Source of the DNA: Pseudomonadota bacterium | GTDB lineage: Bacteria; Pseudomonadota; Gammaproteobacteria; Xanthomonadales; Xanthomonadaceae | DNA length: 36,479 nt | Direction of reading: 5' to 3' | Assembly: GCA_023423605.1 (NCBI GenBank) | Contig: JAFAFF010000202.1 | Span: 1-36,479 of the forward strand | Shown: piece after piece, positions 9,027-17,234 of the stretch | How the letters are laid out: every line of letters starts with the position of its first letter | Position numbering within the stretch: position 1 is the first letter of the stretch | Notes under the pieces: model-generated | Database searches by the model: none | The model's input: the letters and a program-made list of their open reading frames with translations, nothing else | Told to the model about the DNA's origin: nothing | Made by a program: the position numbers and the translations under genes

Positions 9027-9716
9027 ATGTTATTGCACATCCCCGACATCCTCAGCGCCGAACAGGTGGCGCATGCACGGTCGCGCCTCCAGGAGGCCGG
9101 CTGGGCCGACGGCCGCATCACCGCCGGTTACCAGTCGGCCCGGGAAAAGCGCAACCTGCAGCTGCCCGAAGACGATGCGGTGGCGCAGGAGCTCGGCACG
9201 CTCATCCTTGATGCAATGGGGCGCGATTCCACCTTCTTCTCCGCCGCCCTGCCCCGGCGCATCTATCCACCGTTGTTCAACTGCTACCAGGGCGGGCAGT
9301 CGTTCGGCTTCCATATCGACAACGCGGTGCGCTATGACCGCAGCGGTCCGGGCCTGCCGCAGCCGGTACGCACCGACCTGTCGGCCACGCTGTTCCTGAG
9401 CGCGCCGGAAGACTACGACGGCGGCGAACTGGTCATCGAAGACACGTTCGGCACCCAGCGCGTGAAACTTCCGGCCGGACACATGGTGCTGTATCCCGGA
9501 ACCAGCCTGCACCAGGTAACACCGGTCACGCGCGGCGTGCGCATGGCCTCGTTCTTCTGGATACAGAGCATGGTCCGCGAAGATTCGCAGCGACGGCTGA
9601 TGTTCGAGCTGGACGCCTCGATCCGCCGCCTTGCCCATGACGTGCCCGAACATCCCTCGCTGGTCCACCTTACCGGCGTCTACCACAACCTGCTGCGGCA
9701 GTGGACCGATGTCTGA
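9027..9716 (+). CDS. piuC: Fe(II)/2-oxoglutarate-dependent PKHD-type hydroxylase, PiuC/YbiX family
   Basis: Non-haem iron dioxygenase of 229 residues, full length for the PiuC/YbiX family. The iron ligands are His96 and Asp98 in FGFHIDN and His162 in GTSLHQV, and Arg169/Arg172 lie where the 2-oxoglutarate-binding arginine is expected. AGGAA upstream of ATG 9027 serves as ribosome site. In relatives this gene follows a catecholate siderophore receptor and is iron-regulated; here the receptor is a remnant ending 68 bases upstream, so piuC may have lost its native promoter or its purpose. The stop overlaps the start of the Sel1-repeat gene. Its physiological substrate is not known to me. Confidence 0.93.
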   Translation: MLLHIPDILSAEQVAHARSRLQEAGWADGRITAGYQSAREKRNLQLPEDDAVAQELGTLILDAMGRDSTFFSAALPRRIYPPLFNCYQGGQSFGFHIDNAVRYDRSGPGLPQPVRTDLSATLFLSAPEDYDGGELVIEDTFGTQRVKLPAGHMVLYPGTSLHQVTPVTRGVRMASFFWIQSMVREDSQRRLMFELDASIRRLAHDVPEHPSLVHLTGVYHNLLRQWTDV

Positions 9717-10431
9717 GGACGCTGCTTCGCTGCACATCGAGCTGCTGGCCACGCAGCTCCAGCAGTCTCCCCGAGCAGGCCTTCGCCAGTGCAACCGCCG
9801 CTGCACACGGTGGCCACCTCGCCGCGCAGCTGCTGCTGGCGCAGGTGCACATGGAAGGCAAGGGAACCCGCGTCGACCCGGAGACTGCGGTGCTGTGGTA
9901 CTCGGTCGCCGCCAACCAGGGAAGCGCGACAGCGATGAACCTGCTCGGCCGCTGCCATGAGCTGGGCCAGGGAACACCGCCCTCACCCGCATTGGCGGTC
10001 GTATGGTATCGACGCGCGGCCGACGCCGGCCTGGACTGGGCATGTACAACCTGGCCAACATGACCGCGACCGGTCGCGGCATCGCGCAGGATCGCGCTGC
10101 GGCGCTGGCGCTGTACCGGCGCGCCGCACTGCTGGGACATGCGCGGTCGATGAACCTGCTCGCCCGGCACCTGGAAGAAGGCTGGGACACTCCGCGCGAT
10201 CCCGCCGCCGCGCTGGAGTGGTACCGGCGCTCGGCGCAGGCCGGCGATTTCCGCGGCCAGGCCAGCTACGTGTCCATCCTGCTGCAACAGGGCGACATCG
10301 AGCAGGCCGTGCACTGGCTGCGCAGGGCATTGGCCCAGGGCAGCCCTGCATTCATGGCGGTCACCGTACCGGCTTTGGCTGCCTCCCCGCATGCCCCGGT
10401 ACGCGCGCCGGTATCAGGGCCTGCGGCATGA
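9709..10431 (+). pseudogene. Sel1-repeat (TPR-like) protein with two compensating frameshifts
   Basis: Sel1-type repeats (for example AVLWYSVAANQGSATAMNLLG and ALALYRRAALLGHARSMNLLA, each part of a roughly 36-residue unit) run through the region but in two registers. From ATG 9709 the frame gives [20 protein letters not shown]; the homologous continuation PEQAFASATAAAHGGHLAAQ is in the next frame, as if one C had been gained in the CCCC run near 9766-9769. Around 10038-10042 the frame returns at GMYNLANMTATGRG, as if one G had been lost from a GGGG run. The stop at 10429-10431 overlaps the ATG of the Fur-family gene. The gene was the third member of the receptor-piuC-Sel1 set. If both indels are sequencing errors, the gene is intact. 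Confidence 0.82.
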
Positions 10432-10907
10432 ACGATCCGGTACGCGCCGGCGCCACGGCCGGCGATGCAGCGGCGTCGCCGGCCGGGATGCTGCGAAGGG
10501 CGAAGCTGCGCGTGACGCGCAGCCGGGTCGTGGTGCTGGAAGCCATCCTTAGCGCCCCCGGCCATCTTTGGGATGTGGACAGGGTAGTACGCGCCTTCAT
10601 GCAACGCGGCTGGATATTCAATCCAGGCAGCGCCTACAGGATACTGCGCGAACTGGAAACGGCAGGCCTGCTGCGCCGCGAGTGGCGTCCGGGCCATTCG
10701 GGCATGAAATCGGGCTATCGCCTCCTGCAGGCGAACCCTCATGCCGGCGGCGGTCACGAAATGACCTGCCGCATCTGTGGACGCAGCATCGCGATCGATG
10801 ACGCTGTGGTACTGGAGCATCTGCTGCGTTTTGCGGAACGTCACCAGATGGATGCCTGCAACCTGCCGGTCACCCTGCTGTCGGTCTGCCACGCGCATGC
10901 GCAATGA
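10428..10907 (+). CDS. Fur-family metal-responsive transcriptional regulator
   Basis: A 159-residue Fur-family protein. The winged-helix domain covers about residues 25-100 (RVTRSRVVVLEAILSAPGHLWDVDRVV, with FNPGSAYRILRELETAGLLRR as recognition region). The dimerisation part has a His-rich GGGHEMTCRICG with Cys114 and Cys117. Fur proteins usually carry a second CxxC; here only isolated Cys144 and Cys154 occur, followed by HAHAQ, so metal binding may be atypical. It starts with ATG overlapping the stop of the Sel1 gene (ATGA), so it belongs to the iron-uptake transcription unit and probably reports on a metal relevant to it. Whether it senses iron or zinc cannot be decided from sequence. Confidence 0.85.
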   Translation: MNDPVRAGATAGDAAASPAGMLRRAKLRVTRSRVVVLEAILSAPGHLWDVDRVVRAFMQRGWIFNPGSAYRILRELETAGLLRREWRPGHSGMKSGYRLLQANPHAGGGHEMTCRICGRSIAIDDAVVLEHLLRFAERHQMDACNLPVTLLSVCHAHAQ

Positions 10908-10935
10908 AGGTCGCGTACTGCAATCCCGCTGCGGA

Positions 10936-11637
10936 CTAGGCCTGCGTTCCCGCCTCGTCGGTCCGCGGCGTGGCAATGCGATAACCCACGCGCGGCAGCG
11001 TCTGGATCAGCTTGGTTTCAAACGGCCCGTCCACGCTGCGACGCAGTTCGTAGACATGCGAGCGCAGCAGGTCGGCGTCCGGGGGTTCCTCTCCCCACAG
11101 CGCATATTCCAGCTGCTGGCGGGTGACCGCCGCCGGGCTGGCCCGCATCAGCACTTCCAGCAGCTTCCGGCAGGCCGGGTACAGGTGCAGCGTCTGTCCT
11201 TGCCGGGTTGCTTCCAGCGTGGCCAGGTCCAGGGCAAGATCGCCCACCACCAGCCGCTTCTGCGCGGTGCGGCCCTGCGCCCTGGCCATCAGGGCTTCCA
11301 GCCGGACCTCCAGCTCGGCAAGCGCGAATGGCTTGGTCAGGTAATCGTCGGCACCGGAACGGAAACCGATGATCTTGTCGGGAAGTTCGTCGCGCGCGGT
11401 GAGCATCAACACCGGAACCGCACTGCCGTGCTCTTCGCGCAGCCGCTTCAGCACGTCCGGCCCATCCATCCGCGGCAGCATCCAGTCCAGCACCACCGCG
11501 TCATAGCTGTTGGAAACCGCAAGATGCAATCCTGTCGCCCCATCCGGTGCGACATCCAGGCTGTGTCCCCGCTCCTCGAAATACTGGAAAAGGGTGGATA
11601 CCAGCTGTCGATTGTCCTCGATGACCAGAATGCGCAT
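10936..11637 (-). CDS. OmpR-family response regulator, probable controller of the eptA locus
   Basis: Response regulator of 233 residues with receiver (Glu7-Asp8, phosphoacceptor Asp51 in VVLDWMLP, Thr80, Lys102) and an OmpR-type winged helix at about 130-225, ending with LIQTLPRVGYRIATP. It is transcribed away from eptA across a 203-base gap. The sensor kinase encoded after eptA (13708-15024) has no regulator beside it, so the two probably form a split two-component pair. Three direct repeats of the kind bound by OmpR/PhoB proteins precede eptA, the kinase and dgkA. By context it resembles regulators such as ColR or PmrA that control lipid A phosphoethanolamine transfer; I cannot assign either name. 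Confidence 0.88.
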   Translation of the reverse strand: MRILVIEDNRQLVSTLFQYFEERGHSLDVAPDGATGLHLAVSNSYDAVVLDWMLPRMDGPDVLKRLREEHGSAVPVLMLTARDELPDKIIGFRSGADDYLTKPFALAELEVRLEALMARAQGRTAQKRLVVGDLALDLATLEATRQGQTLHLYPACRKLLEVLMRASPAAVTRQQLEYALWGEEPPDADLLRSHVYELRRSVDGPFETKLIQTLPRVGYRIATPRTDEAGTQA

Positions 11638-11774
11638 CCGCTATTTTCCACCCGTGGTCTGTCGGAAAAATGTCGTGTATTCCAGCGCATCCGCGCACGC
11701 ATGACGGGCGACATGGCCCTCGATGCCCGGACACCGGCATGCAGCCCGCAGCGTTAACGAAAGCATAGCCAGTC

Positions 11775-11792
11775 TCCGACCGAAATCCGACC
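11775..11792 (+). promoter_or_regulatory. Direct-repeat operator upstream of eptA (site 1)
   Basis: TCCGACC-GAAA-TCCGACC: two identical 7-mers at an 11-base period, 49 bases before the eptA start. The 11-base period places both half-sites on one helix face, as for OmpR/PhoB-family regulators. The 9-mer GTCTCCGAC at 11772-11780 recurs at 13641 and 15051. Confidence 0.65.
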
Positions 11793-11840
11793 CCGGCGTC
11801 AACAGAATCGCAGCCCTTCCTTACAGCCTGGCATGCGATC

Positions 11841-13544
11841 GTGGCACCTCCGAATACCCTGCAGACAACGGCTGGCTTCCATGCGCCGCCTTCCCCGGCC
11901 ACCCTCGCCACGCCCGCCGGCATCATCGACCGTGTCCGCAACTGGCGCCCGGCGGTCAGCCAGGAAGGGCTGATCATCGCCTGCAGCCTGTTCTTCGTGG
12001 CAATGAGCAACGGACCGTTCTGGAAGGCCGCGCTTACCTTGCATCCGCACAGCGTGCCGTTTTCCCTCTCGCTGTTCGGCCTGCTTTTTTCCATCACCGG
12101 CGTGCTGCTGTCGCTGCTCGTCTGGCGCTGGAGCGCGCGCCCCGTGTTGACGGTGCTGTTCTTCACCACCGCGATGGCCGTGCATTACATGACCACCTAT
12201 GGCGTGTACCTGGATGCGGACATGGTACGCAACGTACTGCACACCGACGCCCGGGAATCACGCGAGCTGCTTACTCCCTACATGCTTCCTTCCCTGCTGC
12301 TGCACGCGGCGCTGCCGTCGCTGCTGCTGTGGCGCGTGCGCATCAGCAAGCGCAGCGCGCTGCGCACGCTGTGGGTACGGCCGGCCTTCATGGTGCTGTT
12401 GATGATGTTCGGCGCTGCCACCACGCTGCTGTCTTCGGCCGATGTCGCCGCCATGCTGCGCAACCATCGGGAGATCAAGTACCTGGCTACGCCCCTCAAC
12501 TACCTGGTGGGGCTGCAGCAGAACCTGCGCGCCAGCGCTCCCATCAGGAAACTGCCCAAGACCCCGATCGCCCTGGACGCCGCGGCATTGCCGCGCGCGC
12601 CTGGCGCCAGGCCCCGGTTGCTGGTGCTGGTGGTCGGGGAAACGGTGCGTGCGCAGAACTGGGGGCTGAACGGCTACGCGCGGCAGACCACGCCAGAGCT
12701 GGCACGGATCGGCGTCATCAACTTTCCGGACATGCACTCCTGCGGCACCAGCACCGAAGTGTCGCTGCCCTGCATGTTCTCGCCACTGGGCAGGCGGCAT
12801 TACGATGAAAAGACGATCCGCCAGCAGCAGTCGCTGCTCGATGTGCTGGAGCGCGTAGGCATCGGCACGCTGTGGCGCGACAATCAGTCCGGCTGCAAGG
12901 GCGTCTGCGATGGCACGCCGTTCGAATCGCTGGCCGATGCGAACGAACCCGGCGTGTGCGCCAAGGGCCGCTGCATGGACGGCATCCTGCTCAGCCGCCT
13001 GGCCGAACGTGTCCGCGAAAGGACCGGAGACCGGGTGGTCGTGCTGCACCAGCTGGGCAATCACGGCCCCAGTTACTACCAGCGCTATCCGGACAGCTTC
13101 CGCAGGTTCGTGCCCCCCTGCGAGAACGCCGAGCTGGGCAACTGCCCGCGCGAGCAGATCGTCAACGCCTACGACAATGCGGTGCTTCATACCGACCACT
13201 TCCTTGCCCAGGCCATCCACCAACTGCAGGCCATGGACGACTACGACACCGCGCTGGTGTATGTCTCCGACCATGGCGAATCGCTGGGCGAGAAAGGCCT
13301 GTACCTGCATGGCATGCCGTACGCCATCGCCCCCGCGGAACAGACCTCGGTGCCGATGGTCATGTGGTTCTCCAGCCGCTTCGCCGCCGGCAGGGGACTG
13401 GATACCCGCTGCGTGGAACGGCGCGCTGCGCAGAAGACCGACCACGACGTACTGTTCTCGTCGGTCCTCGGGCTGATGCAGGTGCGCACCAGCGCGTATG
13501 ACCCCGACCAGGACGTCTTTGCCGCCTGCGTCGCCGCCACGTAG
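11841..13544 (+). CDS. eptA: Lipid A phosphoethanolamine transferase (EptA/PmrC/MCR family)
   Basis: Inner-membrane enzyme that moves phosphoethanolamine from phosphatidylethanolamine to lipid A, lowering surface charge and polymyxin binding, and leaving diacylglycerol. The 567-residue chain has five N-terminal membrane helices (about 45-220) and a periplasmic sulfatase-like domain. Predicted metal and catalytic residues are Glu267 (VVGETVR), nucleophile Thr305 in CGTSTEVSLPC, Asp477-His478 in SDHGESLGE, and probably His408 and His490. Cysteine pairs 301/311, 352/356, 373/378 and 427/435 match the family disulfides. The start is uncertain: GTG 11841 is the best available, as no ATG lies in frame before the first helix. 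The stop TAG is part of the GTAG repeat that follows. No mobile elements flank it, so it looks chromosomal rather than an acquired mcr gene. Confidence 0.92.
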   Translation: MAPPNTLQTTAGFHAPPSPATLATPAGIIDRVRNWRPAVSQEGLIIACSLFFVAMSNGPFWKAALTLHPHSVPFSLSLFGLLFSITGVLLSLLVWRWSARPVLTVLFFTTAMAVHYMTTYGVYLDADMVRNVLHTDARESRELLTPYMLPSLLLHAALPSLLLWRVRISKRSALRTLWVRPAFMVLLMMFGAATTLLSSADVAAMLRNHREIKYLATPLNYLVGLQQNLRASAPIRKLPKTPIALDAAALPRAPGARPRLLVLVVGETVRAQNWGLNGYARQTTPELARIGVINFPDMHSCGTSTEVSLPCMFSPLGRRHYDEKTIRQQQSLLDVLERVGIGTLWRDNQSGCKGVCDGTPFESLADANEPGVCAKGRCMDGILLSRLAERVRERTGDRVVVLHQLGNHGPSYYQRYPDSFRRFVPPCENAELGNCPREQIVNAYDNAVLHTDHFLAQAIHQLQAMDDYDTALVYVSDHGESLGEKGLYLHGMPYAIAPAEQTSVPMVMWFSSRFAAGRGLDTRCVERRAAQKTDHDVLFSSVLGLMQVRTSAYDPDQDVFAACVAAT

Positions 13545-13615
13545 AGCGGGGCTCTGCCCCGCTGCGCGATAGCCGGGCAGAGCCCGGCTCTACCCGACCC
13601 CGCAAAGCCGGGGTC
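13541..13615. repeat. GTAG palindromic (SMAG/REP-type) repeats between eptA and the kinase gene
   Basis: Two inverted hairpin units face each other: GTAG followed by AGCGGGGC/GCCCCGCT arms (13541-13567), then AGCCGGGC/GCCCGGCT arms closing with CTAC at 13593. A third, unrelated-looking hairpin GACCCC/GGGGTC lies at 13596-13615. Bases 13542-13544 of the first unit form the eptA stop codon. The hairpins could stabilise or end the eptA transcript. Confidence 0.85.
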
Positions 13616-13632
13616 TGTCCTGGAGCCTGCGC

Positions 13633-13650
13633 TGCGACATGTCTCCGACA
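13633..13650 (+). promoter_or_regulatory. Direct-repeat operator upstream of the sensor kinase (site 2)
   Basis: TGCGACA-TGTC-TCCGACA: two near-identical 7-mers at an 11-base period, 57 bases before the kinase start. Same spacing and core as sites 1 and 3, including the shared 9-mer GTCTCCGAC at 13641-13649. Confidence 0.6.
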
Positions 13651-13707
13651 CGTTGACGGGTATGATTCCGTTCTTTGGGCTGCCCGGCCGGGAGCGCGGC
13701 GAAGACG

Positions 13708-15024
13708 ATGAATCCGAAGTCCTCCCAGCGCAGGGCAGACCGTTCCCGCACCAGCCTCCGGACCCGTGTCACCCGCTGGTTGATCCTCTATGCGGCGCTG
13801 CTGTCGGTCGCCGTGTTCGTGCATGGCCAGATCGTCAACTCCGAAGCCGAGTACCTGACCTGGCGATCGCTGCTGCAGTCCGAGCTTGAACATTTCATCA
13901 AGCGTGGCGAGGAGGATCCCAACTATCACTGGACCGATACCGAGACCGTGCAGCTGTTCGGCGACGACGACCAGTCGCCCATTCCCGCCGAGTACGCCAC
14001 GTACGCTCCCGGCGTGCACGATGGCGTGCGCGTCGGCAGCCAGGACAAGGTGCTGCTGGTGAGGGAGGTGCGCGGCCGCAAGCTGGTCCTGGTGCTGGAC
14101 ATCACCGAACTGCAGCGTCACGAGGACAACGTCGGCCTGTGGATGCTGGGCTCCAACGTGCTGGCCATCGTACTGCTCGGGCTGCTGGTCGGCTGGGGCC
14201 TGGGGCGGGTGCTGAAGCCGCTGACCGACCTGTCCAACCGGATCCGCAGGCTCACGCCTGAAAGGCCGGGGCAGACCATCGACGTGGACCCGCAGGCAAG
14301 CTCCGAACAGGCGGTGATCACCGATTCTCTCAACGATTACATCCGTCGCAACGAGCAGTTCGTGGAACGCGAAAAGCAGTTCGTCAACAGCGTGAGCCAT
14401 GAACTGCGCACCCCGGTGGCGATCATCGGCGGCGCGGCCGCGCTTGCCGCCGACCCGGCCGCATCGCCGGCGGCCATCCAGGACCAGCTGGCGCGCATCA
14501 GGGAAGTCACCGCCTCGGTGGAAGAGCTGATCTCCATCCTGCTGGTGCTGGCCAAGAGTCCGGAGCGCCTGGAGGATGCCAGTGAGCTGGTGGCGATGGG
14601 CGAGCTGGTAGCGGGGCTGGTCGAAGACCATCGCCACCTGTGTGGCGACAAGCGCCTGACCATCGAGGTTGTCGGCGCGGCGGATCCGGTGATCCTGGCG
14701 CCGGGGGCGGTGGTCTCGGTCGTCATCAGCAACCTGATCCGCAACGCCATCGAGAACAGCGACAAGGGCGCGATCCACGTCAGCCTCAGCCCGGGCGCAG
14801 AGGTCATCATCGACGACCCCGGCCATGGCATGAGTCCGGAAGAAATCAGCCTGCTGTACGCCAAGCTGGCGCGCGGTGGCTCACGTGATGGGCAAGGCAT
14901 CGGCCTGGAGCTGATCGCACGGCTTTGCGGCCACCTCGGCTGGACGCTGCACTTCGAGGCAAAGCCGGATGGGCGCGGCACGCGTGCCATCGTGGACCTG
15001 TCGGCCAGCCTCGCACGCGCGTAA
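13708..15024 (+). CDS. Sensor histidine kinase, probable partner of the regulator at 10936-11637
   Basis: Membrane sensor kinase of 438 residues. TM1 spans about 22-39, a roughly 100-residue periplasmic sensor region 40-142, and TM2 about 143-163, followed by a HAMP-like linker. The phosphoacceptor is His231 in SVSHELRTPVA. The ATPase shows the N-box NLIRNAIENS (342-351), DPGHGMS (370-376) and GQGIGLEL (395-402). The periplasmic part is rich in acidic residues and His (NSEAEYLTWRSLLQSELEH), as in kinases that sense metal ions or cationic peptides; the ligand is inferred only. ATG 13708 is preferred over a start at 13675 because the extra residues are not membrane-like or conserved in type. 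It lies within the lipid A locus, 163 bases after eptA, and has its own upstream direct repeat. Confidence 0.9.
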   Translation: MNPKSSQRRADRSRTSLRTRVTRWLILYAALLSVAVFVHGQIVNSEAEYLTWRSLLQSELEHFIKRGEEDPNYHWTDTETVQLFGDDDQSPIPAEYATYAPGVHDGVRVGSQDKVLLVREVRGRKLVLVLDITELQRHEDNVGLWMLGSNVLAIVLLGLLVGWGLGRVLKPLTDLSNRIRRLTPERPGQTIDVDPQASSEQAVITDSLNDYIRRNEQFVEREKQFVNSVSHELRTPVAIIGGAAALAADPAASPAAIQDQLARIREVTASVEELISILLVLAKSPERLEDASELVAMGELVAGLVEDHRHLCGDKRLTIEVVGAADPVILAPGAVVSVVISNLIRNAIENSDKGAIHVSLSPGAEVIIDDPGHGMSPEEISLLYAKLARGGSRDGQGIGLELIARLCGHLGWTLHFEAKPDGRGTRAIVDLSASLARA

Positions 15025-15042
15025 GGCCGGGGCGGACCCCGT

Positions 15043-15060
15043 TCCGACCGGTCTCCGACT
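15043..15060 (+). promoter_or_regulatory. Direct-repeat operator upstream of dgkA (site 3)
   Basis: TCCGACC-GGTC-TCCGACT: 7-mers at an 11-base period, 66 bases before dgkA. It shares the GTC-TCCGAC core with site 2 and the TCCGACC half-site with site 1. Confidence 0.65.
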
Positions 15061-15126
15061 TCCCGGCCCGCAGAATCGAAGGCACACCGCCAACAGCGTG
15101 TGCCCTTCCCTTCCTGCCCTGATCCC

Positions 15127-15495
15127 ATGCCTGGACAATTCGGACATCTTCCCCGCGGCCCGGTCCGCACCTTCAACGCTTTGCGCTGGTCCCTGCTGGG
15201 GCTGAAGGCCGCCTGGCTCCATGAGTCCTCCTTCCGCCTGGAGGTGGTGCTGGCAGCGGCGATGATTCCGGTGGCACTGGTCATCGGCGATACCCGCATC
15301 GAACGCGTACTGCTCATCCTGCCGATACTGCTGGTGCTGGCGCTGGAACTTCTGAACTCGGCGGTCGAGGCGGTCATCGAACGCTACGGCCCGGAGCATC
15401 ACGAACTGGCCGGCCGTGCAAAGGACATGGGCTCGGCGGCCGTGTTCATGGGCCTGGCGTCGGTGGCGGCCAGCTGGTCGCTGATCCTGTGCTGA
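15127..15495 (+). CDS. dgkA: Diacylglycerol kinase, DgkA family
   Basis: Small inner-membrane kinase of 122 residues, the same length as E. coli DgkA. It phosphorylates diacylglycerol to phosphatidic acid. The family signature LELLNSAVEAVIER (residues 77-90) is followed by AKDMGSAAVF, and three membrane helices can be seen at about 35-55, 58-75 and 100-120. Its role fits the neighbours: EptA releases diacylglycerol when it uses phosphatidylethanolamine, and DgkA would return it to phospholipid synthesis. The ATG at 15127 is chosen over an upstream GTG-type extension because it gives the normal family length. The gene ends two bases before the next start. Confidence 0.94.
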   Translation: MPGQFGHLPRGPVRTFNALRWSLLGLKAAWLHESSFRLEVVLAAAMIPVALVIGDTRIERVLLILPILLVLALELLNSAVEAVIERYGPEHHELAGRAKDMGSAAVFMGLASVAASWSLILC

Positions 15496-15497
15496 GC

Positions 15498-17234
15498 ATG
15501 TCCACGATCATGGTGGCCCGGCCTCCTGCACGGGCAGCGGTGACGAAAGGAATGCTGCGGCGGCATTGGCCGGCCGGCCTGCTGGTGCTGATGATGGTGT
15601 TCTGCCTGGCCGCGGGAATCGGCATGCGGGCGCCTTCGCCGCCGGATGAACCACGATTCGTGCTTGCCGCCAGAGCCATGGTGGAAACCGGCAACTGGCT
15701 GATACCGCATCGTGGCGTTGAGATCTATGCGGAGAAGCCGCCGGTCTTCATGTGGTTGCAGGCAGCGGCGCATGCACTGACCGGGAACTGGGACGTCGCT
15801 TTCCTGTTGCCATCGTTGCTGGCCGCCGTGCTGACCCTGTGGATGACCTTCCGCATCGGCGGCCTGCTATGGAACCGGCGTGTCGGCTGGTATGCCGTGC
15901 TGGCACTGTTTGCCACGCTGCAGTTCGGCCTGATGGCCAAACGCGCGCAGATCGACATGGTGCTGGTGGCGATGATGACCGCGTCGCTGTGGGGGCTGCT
16001 GAAGCACCTGCTGCGTGGTCCGGACAGGGTCGCGCTGTTCTTCGCCGGCGCCACGGCGGGGCTGGGAACCATCACCAAGGGAGTTGGCTTCCTGCCGTTG
16101 CTGCTGCTGTTGCCCTGGGCGGCGTTGCGTCTTCGCGGCAAGCTGCCGCCGCCGCCCGGATCGCGCTGGCAGTGGCTGCTGTTGCCGGCCGGCTTCGTCG
16201 CAGGCGCGGCGGTGTGGTTGCTGCCGCTGGGCATCGCCCTGTGGCAGCCGCATGACCCCGGTCTGGACGCCTATGTCCGGGAGATCTTGTTCCGGCAGAC
16301 CGCCACCCGCTATGTTGGCGCGTGGCATCACGTGCAGCCTGCCTGGTATTACCTGCAGGTGATCCTGACGCTGTGGCTGCCGGGCTGCCTGCTGCTGCCC
16401 AGGCTCGTTCCGGGCTGGGCGCGGCGGCTGGCCCGCAACGATGCCCGCTATGGGCTGCTGATCGGCTGGGCCTTGCTGGCACTCGTATTCTTCAGTGCCA
16501 GTCCCGGCAAACGTGAAGTCTATATCCTGCCGATGCTGCCCGCGCTGTGTCTTGCCGCGGCTCCGTTGCTGCCGGGGCTGCTGCGGCAGCGTCATGCGCG
16601 TGTGGTGCTGGCGGGCTTTTCCGCACTGCTGGGGGCGGCCGCCCTGGTAATGGCGGTGGCGATGGCCACGCATGCCGGCTGGTTGCAGCCGAAGCTGACC
16701 GGCCGTGATCTGGATCCCGCTGCCGTAAAGGCCATTGCAGGCTGGCTGGCCGCGCTGGGCGCCGTGCTGTTGGCGCTGGTGGCGGCGCTGGGGCGGCGTC
16801 GCCCGGGGCGGTTGACCGTGCTCACCATGATCGCCATCTGGACGGCCTACGGCTTCGGCTTCATGCCGGCGCTGGACCCGTCCGCGTCCGCCAGCCAGGT
16901 GATGCAGCGGGTGCAGCAGTCCATCGGACCGCAAGGTCAGCTGGGACTGGTCGACTGGCGCGAACAGAACTACCTGCAGGCCCGCTCGCGGCCTGTCGAT
17001 TTCGGCTTCAAGCAGCCGTGGGACGTGCAATGGCATCGGGCCCGAGCCTGGGTGCAGGCACTGCCTGGCCAGCGCTGGATACTGGTCACCGACAAGGCGC
17101 TTGGCGACTGCGTGGACCGCGGCAAGGTCGTGGCCGTGGGCCAGGCAAACCGCAATACTTGGCTGCTGGTGCCGGCGACCGCGCTGGTGCCCGGATGCGA
17201 AGAGAAGATCAGCTGGGTGGAAGATGAGGAGTGA
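15498..17234 (+). CDS. ArnT/PMT-like membrane glycosyltransferase (GT83 type)
   Basis: Polytopic membrane glycosyltransferase of 578 residues that resembles ArnT and protein-mannosyltransferase-like enzymes, which use undecaprenyl-phosphate sugars on the periplasmic face. The first loop carries the acidic motif PPDEPRFVLAARAMVETGNWLIP-like region (residues about 43-65; Asp-Glu is the catalytic site in the family) and EKPPVFMWLQA. About a dozen hydrophobic helices follow, and a soluble periplasmic tail of about 130 residues. Two starts are possible: GTG 15489, overlapping dgkA, and ATG 15498, which I used. The context (eptA, dgkA, PAP2) suggests sugar modification of lipid A or another envelope glycan. 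No arnABC genes for aminoarabinose synthesis are in the window, so the sugar is unknown. Confidence 0.85.
   Translation: MSTIMVARPPARAAVTKGMLRRHWPAGLLVLMMVFCLAAGIGMRAPSPPDEPRFVLAARAMVETGNWLIPHRGVEIYAEKPPVFMWLQAAAHALTGNWDVAFLLPSLLAAVLTLWMTFRIGGLLWNRRVGWYAVLALFATLQFGLMAKRAQIDMVLVAMMTASLWGLLKHLLRGPDRVALFFAGATAGLGTITKGVGFLPLLLLLPWAALRLRGKLPPPPGSRWQWLLLPAGFVAGAAVWLLPLGIALWQPHDPGLDAYVREILFRQTATRYVGAWHHVQPAWYYLQVILTLWLPGCLLLPRLVPGWARRLARNDARYGLLIGWALLALVFFSASPGKREVYILPMLPALCLAAAPLLPGLLRQRHARVVLAGFSALLGAAALVMAVAMATHAGWLQPKLTGRDLDPAAVKAIAGWLAALGAVLLALVAALGRRRPGRLTVLTMIAIWTAYGFGFMPALDPSASASQVMQRVQQSIGPQGQLGLVDWREQNYLQARSRPVDFGFKQPWDVQWHRARAWVQALPGQRWILVTDKALGDCVDRGKVVAVGQANRNTWLLVPATALVPGCEEKISWVEDEE

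Noticed and set aside
11841..13544. Acquired mcr-type colistin resistance gene
   Set aside because: The protein is of the same family, but there is no insertion sequence or plasmid marker. GC and neighbours look native, and it is embedded in a regulated locus.
13541..13615. CRISPR-like repeats
   Set aside because: The units are palindromic, unevenly spaced and scattered through the window, as expected for REP elements. No spacer array or cas gene is present.
15081..15104. Rho-independent terminator between the kinase and dgkA
   Set aside because: GGCACAC/GTGTGCC can pair over seven bases, but the loop is ten bases long and no T-run follows.
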